Assembly (NCBI GenBank): GCA_964354655.1 | Contig: CAYHAL010000009.1 | Coordinates: 1 to 46,816, forward strand | From: E44-bin46 sp964354655 | Lineage (GTDB): Bacteria > Chloroflexota > Dehalococcoidia > Dehalococcoidales > E44-bin46 | Direction: 5' to 3' | DNA length: 46,816 nt | Part shown: positions 1-7,252 of the stretch, in pieces | Numbering within the stretch: position 1 is the first letter of the stretch | How the letters are laid out: every line of letters begins with the position of its first letter | Position numbers and translations under genes: made by a program | The notes under the pieces: model-generated | What the model saw: only the letters and a program-made list of their open reading frames with translations | Told to the model about the DNA's origin: nothing | Databases searched by the model: none

Positions 1-1157
1 TCCCGCCGTATCAAGGTGCGAACCTTCTGGGCTTTGAGGTACCAGGCATCATAGTAGCCGGCTGACAGGGCATAGGTTCCCAGCATAATGCGTCTTTTTA
101 CCTCGGCACCAAAGCCATACTGGCGGGTCTTTTCCATCGCTTCCCACATACTATCTGCTTCTTGGTAGGAGAAGCCGTACTTTACTCCATCGTAGCGAGC
201 TAGGTTAGCCGAAGCCTCTGACGGGGCAATAATATAGTAGGCGGCTAGGGCATAGGGGGTGTGGGGTAGTGAGACCTCATAATCTATGGTTGCTCCCATC
301 TCCTCAAGCTTAGTAATAGCGGCTTTTATCGCCATTTCCACCTCAGGCTGCATTCCTTCAACAAAATACTCTTTGGGGATGCCGATGTGGAGCCCCTTGA
401 GGTCGGCAGTCAGACCCTGGGTATAATCAGCTGTAGGGTAGGACACTGAGGTAGAATCTCTGGGGTCATAGCCAGCGATGATATTTAGCACTAGGGCACA
501 ATCGGTAACATCCTGGGTTAGCGGGCCAATCTGGTCGAGGGAGCTGGCAAAGGCGACCAGACCGTAGCGACTTACCCTGCCGTAGGTAGGCTTTAAGCCG
601 GTGACGCTACAGAAGCCAGCCGGCTGGCGGATACTCCCCCCGGTATCTGAGCCCAAGGAATAGATGGCTTCACCAGCGGCTACCGCCACCGCTGAGCCAC
701 CGCTACTCCCCCCGGGAACGCGACTTAAGTCCCAGGGGTTATGGGTGATAAATAAGGCGGAGTGCTCGGTGGATGAACCCATAGCAAATTCATCCATATT
801 TCCCTTGCCGACGACTACCGCACCACAGCCATTCAGTTTTTCTACCACTGTAGCATCATAAGGGGGCACAAAGTTTTCCAACATCCGTGATGAGCAGGTG
901 GTTGGTATCCCTTTAGTGCACATATTGTCTTTAATTACCACCGGGATACCGGTAAGTGGATTGGTATTACCGCTAGCTATAAGCTCATCAGCCCTTCTGG
1001 CTTGAGATAGGGCTAGCTCATCGGTGATGGTAACCAAGGCATGAACCTTTGGCTCCAACTGGTGGATACGCTCCAGGCAGGCTTTGGTTAATTCCACCGA
1101 AGATAGTTGCCTAGTCTTAAGCAGCTTATGGGCTTGATGAATGGTTAATTGGTTGAT
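1..1157 (-). CDS. gatA: GatA, glutamyl-tRNA(Gln)/aspartyl-tRNA(Asn) amidotransferase subunit A (partial, 3' end off window)
   Basis: Catalytic amidase of the GatCAB complex, which releases ammonia from glutamine to amidate mischarged Glu-tRNA(Gln) or Asp-tRNA(Asn) in the cytosol. About 385 residues are visible of a family length near 485; the C-terminus lies beyond position 1. The amidase signature is clear: VIKDNM supplies the catalytic Lys, and GGSSGGSAVAVAAG with GSDTGGSIRQPA supplies the Ser-cis-Ser-Lys triad. It lies downstream of gatC in the same orientation. The start is odd. An in-frame TAG at 1163-1161 precedes the coding frame, and no ATG, GTG or TTG follows before the conserved HQAHKLL segment. 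The best candidate is ATC at 1157, six bases after a GGTGAGG Shine-Dalgarno; ATA at 1160 is the alternative. Family identity is near certain; the start is not. Confidence 0.95.
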   Translation of the reverse strand, partial: MNQLTIHQAHKLLKTRQLSSVELTKACLERIHQLEPKVHALVTITDELALSQARRADELIASGNTNPLTGIPVVIKDNMCTKGIPTTCSSRMLENFVPPYDATVVEKLNGCGAVVVGKGNMDEFAMGSSTEHSALFITHNPWDLSRVPGGSSGGSAVAVAAGEAIYSLGSDTGGSIRQPAGFCSVTGLKPTYGRVSRYGLVAFASSLDQIGPLTQDVTDCALVLNIIAGYDPRDSTSVSYPTADYTQGLTADLKGLHIGIPKEYFVEGMQPEVEMAIKAAITKLEEMGATIDYEVSLPHTPYALAAYYIIAPSEASANLARYDGVKYGFSYQEADSMWEAMEKTRQYGFGAEVKRRIMLGTYALSAGYYDAWYLKAQKVRTLIRR

Positions 1158-1274
1158 TATCTACCTCACCCCCTCTATCCCTTCTCAAACTCCCTTGGTT
1201 ACTATCCCCCCTTGATTACTATCCTAGAAAAAGGGGAAAGTATGTTTTGAAGGGACGAAGTCATATTTTATGTC

Positions 1275-1565
1275 TTATTCCAGCACGGCTCGCACCCTAA
1301 AGAAGTCGGCTTCCCTTTTGGGGGCATTGGCTAGAATCTGGCCCGGTGGTAGGGAAGGGATTACTTCGTCATCGCGCCTCATTACATTCTGGAGGGGAAT
1401 AGCTTGGGCGGTAGGTGGGATGTCAGTAGTATCTACCTGCTGTAATACCTCGAAGTTCTCCAGGATATTAGATAGTTGCTCTCCAAGCTGATTTACCTCA
1501 GTCTCGGTCAAGCCTAATCGAGCCAAGCGGGCAATATGTAGCACCTCTTCGCGGGATAGCTTCAT
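1275..1565 (-). CDS. gatC: GatC, amidotransferase subunit C
   Basis: Small non-catalytic subunit that wraps GatA and stabilises the GatCAB amidotransferase. The 96 residues match the family length and pattern: an N-terminal LSREEVLHIARLARLGLTE helix, the central LSNILENFEVLQQVDTTDIPPT stretch, and the C-terminal RRDDEVIPSLPPGQILANAPKREADFFRVRAVLE tail that ends most GatC proteins. gatA follows after about 117 bp that carry a degenerate repeat arm. The ATG at 1565 has no Shine-Dalgarno; a TATAAT box ends 8 nt upstream, so the message is probably leaderless or nearly so. Confidence 0.95.
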   Translation of the reverse strand: MKLSREEVLHIARLARLGLTETEVNQLGEQLSNILENFEVLQQVDTTDIPPTAQAIPLQNVMRRDDEVIPSLPPGQILANAPKREADFFRVRAVLE

Positions 1566-1573
1566 ATTGGCTA

Positions 1574-1579
1574 ATTATA
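1574..1579 (-). promoter_or_regulatory. -10 box of gatC
   Basis: On the minus strand a perfect TATAAT occupies 1579-1574. Eight bases separate it from the gatC ATG, which would place transcription start within one or two bases of the start codon. No convincing -35 hexamer was identified. Confidence 0.55.
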
Positions 1580-1618
1580 GCACCTATATCTGAGTATCAG
1601 CAATAACGGTACTCTTGC

Positions 1619-1624
1619 TATAAT
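1619..1624 (+). promoter_or_regulatory. -10 box of the nfeD-rtcA pair
   Basis: A perfect TATAAT at 1619-1624 ends 6 nt before the ATG at 1631. The usual 6-7 nt spacing puts transcription start on the start codon. No ribosome binding site is present, consistent with a leaderless message. It is divergent from the gatC promoter 40 bp away. Confidence 0.55.
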
Positions 1625-1630
1625 AAAGTG

Positions 1631-2047
1631 ATGAAGAAAGTGCCTGTCAGGCTAACGTTGGCTATCTTGGCTACTTTGGTTGAGGAGATAGCCATAGTAT
1701 TAATCGTGCTTTTGGTTTTGCCTAGGTTTGGGTTTCATATGCCCCTGCCCGGCCTTATTGGCTTGCTGGCAGGAGTGAGTGTCTGCGCCGTTATCTCTTG
1801 TCGGGCGGTTAGCCGAGCACTGAGGAAGAAGCCGATGGCTGGTTTCACCACTATGGTTGGCAGCAAGGGTAAGGTGGTAAGCCCATTAGCCCCGAACGGT
1901 CTCATCAGGATTGGGGATGAGTTTTGGGGAGCTACGTCAGCCGGTGAGAGAATAGACGCTGGTGAGGGAGTCATTGTAGTCGGGCAGGAGGGGCTTAGGC
2001 TGGTGGTGCGTAGGATTACCACCGATGATTTAAAGGAGAGTGAATGA
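1631..2047 (+). CDS. NfeD-like membrane protein (short form)
   Basis: A 138-residue protein with two N-terminal hydrophobic helices (about residues 8-32 and 38-58) and a C-terminal OB-fold of the NfeD family, seen in the run GKVVSPLAPNGLIRIGDEFW followed by IDAGEGVIVVGQEGLRLVVRR. Short NfeD proteins usually partner a stomatin/flotillin-type protein in membranes, but none is present here. A GTG at 1628 would add one residue; ATG 1631 is preferred because it sits at the expected transcription start after TATAAT. Its stop overlaps the rtcA start by 4 nt (ATGA), so the two are translationally coupled. The functional link with RtcA is not obvious. Confidence 0.75.
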   Translation: MKKVPVRLTLAILATLVEEIAIVLIVLLVLPRFGFHMPLPGLIGLLAGVSVCAVISCRAVSRALRKKPMAGFTTMVGSKGKVVSPLAPNGLIRIGDEFWGATSAGERIDAGEGVIVVGQEGLRLVVRRITTDDLKESE

Positions 2048-3087
2048 TACATATTGACGGGTCTCAGAAGTCGGGAAGTGGCACTATAGTTCGTTTTGCC
2101 GTGGGCTTAGCCACTCTGCTTGGTGAGGAACTCCATCTTACCAATATCCGAGCCAAGAGAGAAAAATCAGGATTAAGACCGCAGCATCTCAAATCAATCC
2201 AGGCATTGCAGCAAATATGCCAGGGCACCTTGAGTGGTGATGAGATTGGTTCTAGTGAGATATGGTTTAAACCTGGGGGGAAGGTTAAGGGTGGCTACTA
2301 TGAATGGGATATAGGCACCGCTGGCTCTACCATCTTACTGGCGATGACCCTGTTACCGGCTGCCTGTTTTGCCACCGGAGCTACGAGCTTTAAGATATCT
2401 GGTGGGCTGTTTCAAGACTTTGCCCCTTCCGCTTACCATATGCAGTATGTATTCTTCTCGCTACTTCAGAGGATGGGGATAGGTGCCAAGCTTAGCATTA
2501 TTCGTCCCGGCTATGTCCCCCGCGGGGGCGGAATTATACAGGTGACGGTAGAACCGGTAACCGGGAAGATAAAGCCAATCAGTTTACCTAGCCAAGGGGA
2601 TGTGGTCAGTATTGAAGGGGTTGCCCTTTCTTCTCACCTCAAGGAAAGGCGGGTAAGCGAGCGAATGGTTGAGAAATGTAACCAAGTGCTTAAATCAGAG
2701 GGATACCGGGCACAGATAAAGGTAATTTATGATACCCTAGCCCTTCAGAGAGGAGCAGCCCTTACCATATATGCCAAAACCAGCTCCGGAGGCATCATTG
2801 GTGCTGATAGGGCAGGCGAGCCAAGGCGGACCTCAGAGGACATTGCCAAATATGTAGCCAGGAGTCTGGTAGAGGACTTGGCTACCGGGGCTACAGTTGA
2901 CCGGTATTTAGCTGACCAGCTTATTTTCTATGCTGCTTTGGCTGACGGGGTTAGTGAGTATAGGATACCAAGGCTAACCGAGCACGTGGAGACCAATTTA
3001 TGGCTTGCCGAGACTATGCTGGGAACGAAGGCTGAGGTTGACCGCAATCTGGTAAGAATTCAGGGCGTAGGCTACTATAGCCGATAA
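2044..3087 (+). CDS. rtcA: RtcA, RNA 3'-terminal phosphate cyclase
   Basis: Converts RNA 3'-phosphate to a 2',3'-cyclic phosphate through a covalent enzyme-AMP intermediate; in cells it serves RNA repair and end processing. The 347 residues match the usual length. Visible family motifs are the N-terminal IDGSQKSGSGTIVR, the KREKSGLRPQHL segment, and RPGYVPRGGG around residue 157. The nucleophilic histidine is expected in LTEHVETNLWLAE near residue 314 and is present. An AAAGGAG Shine-Dalgarno lies 6 nt before the ATG. No RtcB ligase or RtcR regulator is nearby; the only linked gene is nfeD. An EPSP-synthase-like protein is excluded by the RtcA-specific Gly-rich and His motifs. Confidence 0.93.
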   Translation: MIHIDGSQKSGSGTIVRFAVGLATLLGEELHLTNIRAKREKSGLRPQHLKSIQALQQICQGTLSGDEIGSSEIWFKPGGKVKGGYYEWDIGTAGSTILLAMTLLPAACFATGATSFKISGGLFQDFAPSAYHMQYVFFSLLQRMGIGAKLSIIRPGYVPRGGGIIQVTVEPVTGKIKPISLPSQGDVVSIEGVALSSHLKERRVSERMVEKCNQVLKSEGYRAQIKVIYDTLALQRGAALTIYAKTSSGGIIGADRAGEPRRTSEDIAKYVARSLVEDLATGATVDRYLADQLIFYAALADGVSEYRIPRLTEHVETNLWLAETMLGTKAEVDRNLVRIQGVGYYSR

Positions 3088-3123
3088 CTTAAAAGATTAA
3101 GCGGTCTCTTTGACGACAAGGTC

Positions 3124-3152
3124 TTGCATTTCGGCTTGTTTTCTATTAAAAT
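3124..3152 (+). promoter_or_regulatory. Promoter of the fmdB-dnaJ-like pair
   Basis: TTGCAT (3124-3129), a 17-bp spacer and TAAAAT (3147-3152) form a sigma-70-like promoter. Predicted transcription start near 3159 falls inside the CIRCE operator, the standard arrangement for HrcA repression. Confidence 0.6.
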
Positions 3153-3156
3153 AGCT

Positions 3157-3183
3157 TTAGCACTCTAAGCTCTAGAGTGCTAA
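3157..3183 (+). promoter_or_regulatory. CIRCE element (HrcA operator)
   Basis: Exact match to the CIRCE consensus: TTAGCACTC, nine bases, GAGTGCTAA. HrcA binds this inverted repeat and represses heat-shock genes, classically groES-groEL and hrcA-dnaK. Here it lies 37 bp upstream of the FmdB zinc-ribbon gene and the J-domain gene, so both are probably heat-shock induced. hrcA itself is not in the window. Confidence 0.93.
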
Positions 3184-3219
3184 AATTATGTCTGTGAGAG
3201 AATAGGAGGTTCTTGCTTT

Positions 3220-3450
3220 ATGCCTGTCTACGAATACCGATGTAAAAAGTGTCATTACCAATTTGAGCTAAAGCAAAGCTTTAGTGATAATTCTATAGTT
3301 ACCTGTCCGCAGTGCGGCGGTAAGACTAAGCGTATCTTCTCACCGGTACCCATAATTTTCAAAGGGTCAGGCTTCTACACCACCGATTCCAAACCGACTG
3401 GGGGTAAAACTCCTAAGCCCGAGTCTAAACCAGATTCTTCTAAACATTAA
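3220..3450 (+). CDS. FmdB-family zinc-ribbon protein
   Basis: A 76-residue protein with the FmdB/CxxC_CXXC_SSSS signature: MPVYEYRCKKC at the N-terminus, CPQCGG at about residues 29-34, and the following KTKRIFSPVPIIFKGSGFY block typical of the family. The four cysteines (8, 11, 29, 32) form a zinc ribbon. The C-terminal tail is Lys/Pro/Ser rich and probably disordered. A strong AGGAGGT Shine-Dalgarno lies 8-10 nt before the ATG. It is first in a CIRCE-controlled pair with a DnaJ-like protein. The family has no firmly assigned biochemical role; heat-shock control suggests a proteostasis function. Confidence 0.88.
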   Translation: MPVYEYRCKKCHYQFELKQSFSDNSIVTCPQCGGKTKRIFSPVPIIFKGSGFYTTDSKPTGGKTPKPESKPDSSKH

Positions 3451-3464
3451 TTAAGGGGGAGTTT

Positions 3465-4127
3465 GTGGGAATAAAGGACTACTATAAAATCCTCGGTGTT
3501 AGTCGGGATGCCGATGAAAAGACCATTAAGAAGACATACCGAAACTTAGCCATGAAATACCACCCTGACCGTAACCCGGGGAAAGAGAAGGAAGCCAACG
3601 AAAAATTTAAGGAAATCAATGAGGCTTACGCCGTTCTTGGTGACCCGGAGAAGAGGCGGCAATACGACCAGTTTGGCACGGTGGGCAATATTGGTGATAT
3701 CTTTAGCAGTCCGTTTACCCGAACCACGTTTGAAGACCTGATGAGAGACTTTGGCGGGTCTAACCTTGGATTTGACTTCTTGGATGATATCTTTGGTGAC
3801 TCCATGCGAGGCAAAAGTTTCTCCTTCAGGATATTCAGCCGGGGATATAATCCGGGAAAAGTCAGGTTTGAATATCCCGGGGCAATTAACCTAGAAGAGA
3901 TATTTGCTCAGGCTCAACCTCCCCGTCAGGATGTTACCTATGAAGTAACCATTACCAAGGAACAGGCAACTCGGGGGCTGCAAAAAGACCTGAAGCGAAG
4001 GGGCAAAACACTAAGGGTGAAAATCCCCGCCGGGGTAAAAACCGGCTCCAAAGTAAGGCTACGAAATGCCTGTCAGATAACTGATGGTCAGCCGGGGGAT
4101 ATTATGATTTTAGTTAAAGTTAAGTAG
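3465..4127 (+). CDS. DnaJ-like co-chaperone lacking the zinc-finger domain
   Basis: Residues 4-65 form a clear J-domain (DYYKILGVSRDADEKTIKK and the catalytic HPD in YHPDRNPG), which stimulates DnaK ATPase. A Gly/Phe-rich linker (about 75-130) follows. The C-terminus (about 145-220) resembles a single DnaJ/CbpA substrate-binding beta domain with KTLRVKIPAGVKTGSKVRL. No CxxCxGxG repeats are present and the total of 220 residues is shorter than CbpA or DnaJ, so only one C-terminal domain seems to be kept. The GTG start at 3465 follows an AAGGGGGAG Shine-Dalgarno. It is co-transcribed with the FmdB gene 14 nt upstream under CIRCE control. Confidence 0.88.
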   Translation: MGIKDYYKILGVSRDADEKTIKKTYRNLAMKYHPDRNPGKEKEANEKFKEINEAYAVLGDPEKRRQYDQFGTVGNIGDIFSSPFTRTTFEDLMRDFGGSNLGFDFLDDIFGDSMRGKSFSFRIFSRGYNPGKVRFEYPGAINLEEIFAQAQPPRQDVTYEVTITKEQATRGLQKDLKRRGKTLRVKIPAGVKTGSKVRLRNACQITDGQPGDIMILVKVK

Positions 4128-4141
4128 AAGGCAGGGTTAGC

Positions 4142-4765
4142 ATGTCTCAGGAGCTTGGGAAGATAGAAAAGCCTGAAGCTGATGAATTTAAGAAGGGGAG
4201 GAAACTGTATTTTGTACCCCTTATTTACTGTGAGAAAGAGCCTCAAGCTGAGTATCTGGAGAGATTTAATAAGTATTGGGACCAGGTTGAAGACCAAATC
4301 AGTGGCTTGGAGCTAAAGCTTGGGAAGGTTGATAAAGTATACCACGAGTTAGTTTTAGTAGGTGGTGAAGACGGGGTCAAATTGATAAAAGACCTGAATG
4401 ATAAGAGTTATCAAATTATTGAAAATAGACTAGACAAGGGTACGCAGCTTGAGGCAACCGAGGAAACCGAGATACTAACCGAATTTATGGATTGGAGCCG
4501 GTGTCTGGTGATAGGTCTACAGAATCAAAAAGTATTTACCAAGGTCTATGAATATTACACCGAAGCCAGTAAAAAGCGGAATGAACATATCGCCAAAAAG
4601 ATAGATGGGACACTTAAAGAGGGTGAGGTTGGGATATTGTTTATGAGGGAAGGTCACCAGATTCAATTTCCATTGGACATAACGGTATTTTATGTTATCC
4701 CCCCTGCCCTGGACGAGATTAAACGCTGGCTTAGAGACCGTGAGGTTAAATCGCAGGAGGAATAG
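4142..4765 (+). CDS. Conserved-looking protein of unknown function
   Basis: I do not recognise this 207-residue soluble protein. It begins with a charged segment, then KLYFVPLIYC, a long amphipathic region with many Glu/Lys residues (about 40-75), and a C-terminal ILFMREGHQIQFPLDITVFY block that resembles a structured core. It has no signal peptide or membrane helix. The composition and the GILFMREGHQIQFP segment recall stress or host-attachment/eRF1-like folds, but only loosely. It starts 14 nt after the J-domain gene and probably belongs to the same transcription unit, ended by the hairpin at 4785-4816. Confidence 0.7.
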   Translation: MSQELGKIEKPEADEFKKGRKLYFVPLIYCEKEPQAEYLERFNKYWDQVEDQISGLELKLGKVDKVYHELVLVGGEDGVKLIKDLNDKSYQIIENRLDKGTQLEATEETEILTEFMDWSRCLVIGLQNQKVFTKVYEYYTEASKKRNEHIAKKIDGTLKEGEVGILFMREGHQIQFPLDITVFYVIPPALDEIKRWLRDREVKSQEE

Positions 4766-4784
4766 CCTAGGTTCCAGATATAAA

Positions 4785-4816
4785 TAAGGCGCTAGCCTTA
4801 CCAGGCTAGCGCCTTA
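4785..4816. terminator. Bidirectional intrinsic terminator
   Basis: A perfect 13-bp inverted repeat (TAAGGCGCTAGCC / GGCTAGCGCCTTA) with a 6-nt loop lies between the convergent 4142-4765 gene and the tmRNA 3' end, which is 8 nt away. Short T-rich runs follow on both strands (TTTATAT on minus, TAAATTT on plus). Confidence 0.8.
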
Positions 4817-4824
4817 TAAATTTC

Positions 4825-5178
4825 TGGTGGAGACGGGGGAGAGTCGAACTCCCCGTCCAAGAGGAGCTACCCAGGATATCCTACAAGCTTAGTCAGCTCT
4901 TTTTCTTACTTAGCTAGCCTCTGCTGACCGAGTTTAGCTAAGCCAGTCGATAACTCTTTCACCACCCTTATCGACATTGGGGGTGGTGGCACCTCAATTT
5001 TTCGGCACCCAATCCCAACCCATTGAGGCGGGGTCGGGTTGAGCGTACCGCCTTCTAATTAGGCAGCAAAAGCGAATTCAGGTTCGCCAGTTATTTTTTG
5101 CCACTTGTTTTATGAGGGTAGTGGCACCTCAGCTTGCCATCCTGTAGTCTACTCCCCCTGTCGAACCCGCGCGTCCCC
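4825..5178 (-). ncRNA. ssrA: tmRNA (transfer-messenger RNA)
   Basis: 354-nt one-piece tmRNA that rescues stalled ribosomes with SmpB. The 5' end GGGGACG (5178-5172) pairs with CGTCTCC next to an encoded ACCA 3' end (CCA at 4827-4825), giving a 7-bp acceptor stem with one G-U. The T-arm GGGGAG-TTCGACT-CTCCCC is intact. The tag reading frame is at 5088-5059, encoding GEPEFAFAA then TAA, with resume codon GGC. The tag ends in Ala-Ala as needed for proteolysis and resembles the short Dehalococcoides-type tag. It lies 29 nt downstream of smpB on the same strand. Confidence 0.95.
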
Positions 5179-5207
5179 GCTTACTACATGGATAGATTAA
5201 ATATAAA

Positions 5208-5672
5208 CTACCTCCTTTGATGTTTCTGCCCTTTTATAGCTCGGTCGACTTCTCTTTCTGTTTCACGACGGATTATGGTCTCTCGCTTGTCATACAGCTT
5301 TTTACCCTTGGCTAATGCCACTTCAACCTTGGCGATACTATCTTTAATATATAATTTTAATGGAACCAGTGTAAAGCCCTTTTCCAGCACCTTGCTGGAA
5401 AGATCATCTATCTGCTGGCGATGTAATAGAAGCTTCCGAGGTCGGGTTGGCACATGGCTTGAATAGCTACCTGGTTCATAACGGGCAATATGAGCATTCA
5501 GTAGCCATAGTTCACCAGCCTCGGGCTTAACATAAGCATCGCCTAAACTTACTCTACCGGCTCGGATTGACTTTATTTCGGTGCCGGTAAGGGCAATGCC
5601 AGCCTCTACACTATCCTGGATGTGATAATTGTGGTAGGCTTTGCGGTTAGTAGCTACTGTCTTTATCGCCAC
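5208..5672 (-). CDS. smpB: SmpB, tmRNA-binding protein
   Basis: Binds the tRNA-like domain of tmRNA and delivers it to stalled ribosomes. The 154 residues match the family: YHIQDSVEAGIALTGTEIKS at the N-terminus, GDAYVKPEAGELWLLNAHI, YEPGSYSSH, and the C-terminal KGKKLYDKRETI followed by a basic tail needed for mRNA-channel insertion. The start is a GTG at 5672. It has no Shine-Dalgarno; a TATAAT box ends 5 nt upstream, indicating a leaderless transcript. ssrA follows directly, so both parts of the system can be made from one promoter. Confidence 0.96.
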   Translation of the reverse strand: MAIKTVATNRKAYHNYHIQDSVEAGIALTGTEIKSIRAGRVSLGDAYVKPEAGELWLLNAHIARYEPGSYSSHVPTRPRKLLLHRQQIDDLSSKVLEKGFTLVPLKLYIKDSIAKVEVALAKGKKLYDKRETIIRRETEREVDRAIKGQKHQRR

Positions 5673-5677
5673 AATAA

Positions 5678-5705
5678 ATTATATCATGTATCGGAGGCGG
5701 CTCAA
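5678..5705 (-). promoter_or_regulatory. Promoter of smpB-ssrA
   Basis: On the minus strand: TTGAGC (5705-5700), 16 bp, TATAAT (5683-5678). Only five bases separate the -10 box from the smpB GTG, so transcription should begin at or within the start codon. This separates smpB-ssrA from the long metabolic operon upstream. Confidence 0.65.
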
Positions 5706-5722
5706 AAGTCAGGTAGTCTTTA

Positions 5723-7252
5723 TCACTTTACTAATACGATGTGGCGTTGCCATTGTGGTGAGCTGCAGGGGAAATCGGAGCGGAAATGGGCACCTCGGCT
5801 CTCTTCCCTCAGCAGGGCAGCCTCAGTCATTAATCGGCCAGTCATCACCAGGTTGTTTAGCTCGTAAGAGGGGCGGTCTGTAGGCTGGGGTAAGGATTTT
5901 TGCCACGTAGCCAGAACATCGGCTGTCTCGGTCAGGCTTTCCTTGTTGCGTATGATGCCAACCTTATCCCAGAGCAGTTGTTGCAAAGCAGAGTGGCTGG
6001 GTGGGGATATGGTCTCAAGAGCCTGCCTCTGAATTAGTGAGTAGTGAGCTTCTTTACCTTGAGCGGGGCTAGGTATCTCGGTTACAGTTCTTTCGATAAT
6101 TCTCTTGCTAAATACCACCGCTTCGAGGAGTGAGTTTGAAGCTAGTCGGTTGGCTCCATGGACGCCGGTACAGGCGGTCTCACCAATAGCGAATAACCCA
6201 GCTATATTGGTTTCTCCCCAGCTATTGGCCTTGATACCGCCCATCATGTAATGCGCTGCTGGTGCTACTGGTATCAGACCTTTGGTAATGTCTAGTCCAT
6301 GGTCAAGGCAGAAGCGGTAGATGTGAGGGAACCGGGTGGTAATAACATAGGGTGGTAGATGGGTGACATCAATGAAAACCCTGTCCGAGCCGGTTTTTTT
6401 CATCTCATAGACTATGCTACGAGCCACTATATCCCGTGGTGCCAGGTCAGCCTCAGGTGTATAGTCAGGCATGAAGCGATAGCCGTCTACATTGCACAAC
6501 ACCCCGCCTTCACCCCTGACCGCTTCCGATATAAGGAATGGGGTTACCCCGGGCAGGCGGAGGGCGGTAGGGTGGAACTGGAAGAACTCCATGTCCACTA
6601 TCTCAGCCCCGGCGTTGAAGGCTAGAACTATGCCATCACCGGTGGCTATATCTGAGTTAGTACTGTATTTATATAACTGCCCAGCACCACCGGTAGCTAG
6701 AATCAAAGAGCGACAGTCAAATTCCTCAATAGAGCCAGTATGGCAATCAAGGGCTTTAACCCCCTTAGTTACCCCCTTTTCTACCAGAATTTCGGTGGCT
6801 AGGCAATCTTCAAGCACTTGGATTTTAGATGAACGCACCTTATTGCTGAGGGTGACTTCAATGTGTTCGCCAGTGGCGTCACCCCCGGCATGGAGGATAC
6901 GGGGCGTACTGTGAGCTGCCTCCTTAGTCAGGGCAATCTCTCCATTAATGGTATCGAAGGGCACTCCAAAATTGACCAGGTCGGCAATACGAGCTGGGGC
7001 TTCATTGACTAAGATACGCACTGCCTCTAAATCACACAAGCCCTCGCCAACAGCTATGGTATCCTTAAAGTGAGCCTCCGGGGAGTCATTCTTACCTATA
7101 GCAGCAGCGATACCCCCTTGAGCATATTTAGTATTGCAGTCATCAATACTGCCTTTGGTTATAATCAGCACACTCCCCTGATTGTTTGCCAGCAGGGCAG
7201 TATATAACCCGGCAATGCCACTACCGACTATCACATAATCATACTGTTTCAT
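5723..7252 (-). CDS. nadB: L-aspartate oxidase (NadB family flavoprotein)
   Basis: FAD enzyme of the succinate dehydrogenase/fumarate reductase flavoprotein superfamily that oxidises L-aspartate to iminoaspartate for NAD synthesis and, in anaerobes, reduces fumarate. Residues 5-20 hold the FAD-binding VIVGSGIAGLYTALLA. HPTALRLPG, SEAVRGEGG and HYMMGGIKAN are active-site blocks, and GLFAIGETACTGVHGANRLASNSLLEAVVF is the C-terminal FAD signature characteristic of NadB. The 509 residues fit the family. It is the last gene of the operon and shares one base with the fumarase beta stop (TGATG). nadA and nadC are absent nearby; the C4-acid context suggests fumarate could be its electron acceptor (inference). 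Confidence 0.9.
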   Translation of the reverse strand: MKQYDYVIVGSGIAGLYTALLANNQGSVLIITKGSIDDCNTKYAQGGIAAAIGKNDSPEAHFKDTIAVGEGLCDLEAVRILVNEAPARIADLVNFGVPFDTINGEIALTKEAAHSTPRILHAGGDATGEHIEVTLSNKVRSSKIQVLEDCLATEILVEKGVTKGVKALDCHTGSIEEFDCRSLILATGGAGQLYKYSTNSDIATGDGIVLAFNAGAEIVDMEFFQFHPTALRLPGVTPFLISEAVRGEGGVLCNVDGYRFMPDYTPEADLAPRDIVARSIVYEMKKTGSDRVFIDVTHLPPYVITTRFPHIYRFCLDHGLDITKGLIPVAPAAHYMMGGIKANSWGETNIAGLFAIGETACTGVHGANRLASNSLLEAVVFSKRIIERTVTEIPSPAQGKEAHYSLIQRQALETISPPSHSALQQLLWDKVGIIRNKESLTETADVLATWQKSLPQPTDRPSYELNNLVMTGRLMTEAALLREESRGAHFRSDFPCSSPQWQRHIVLVK

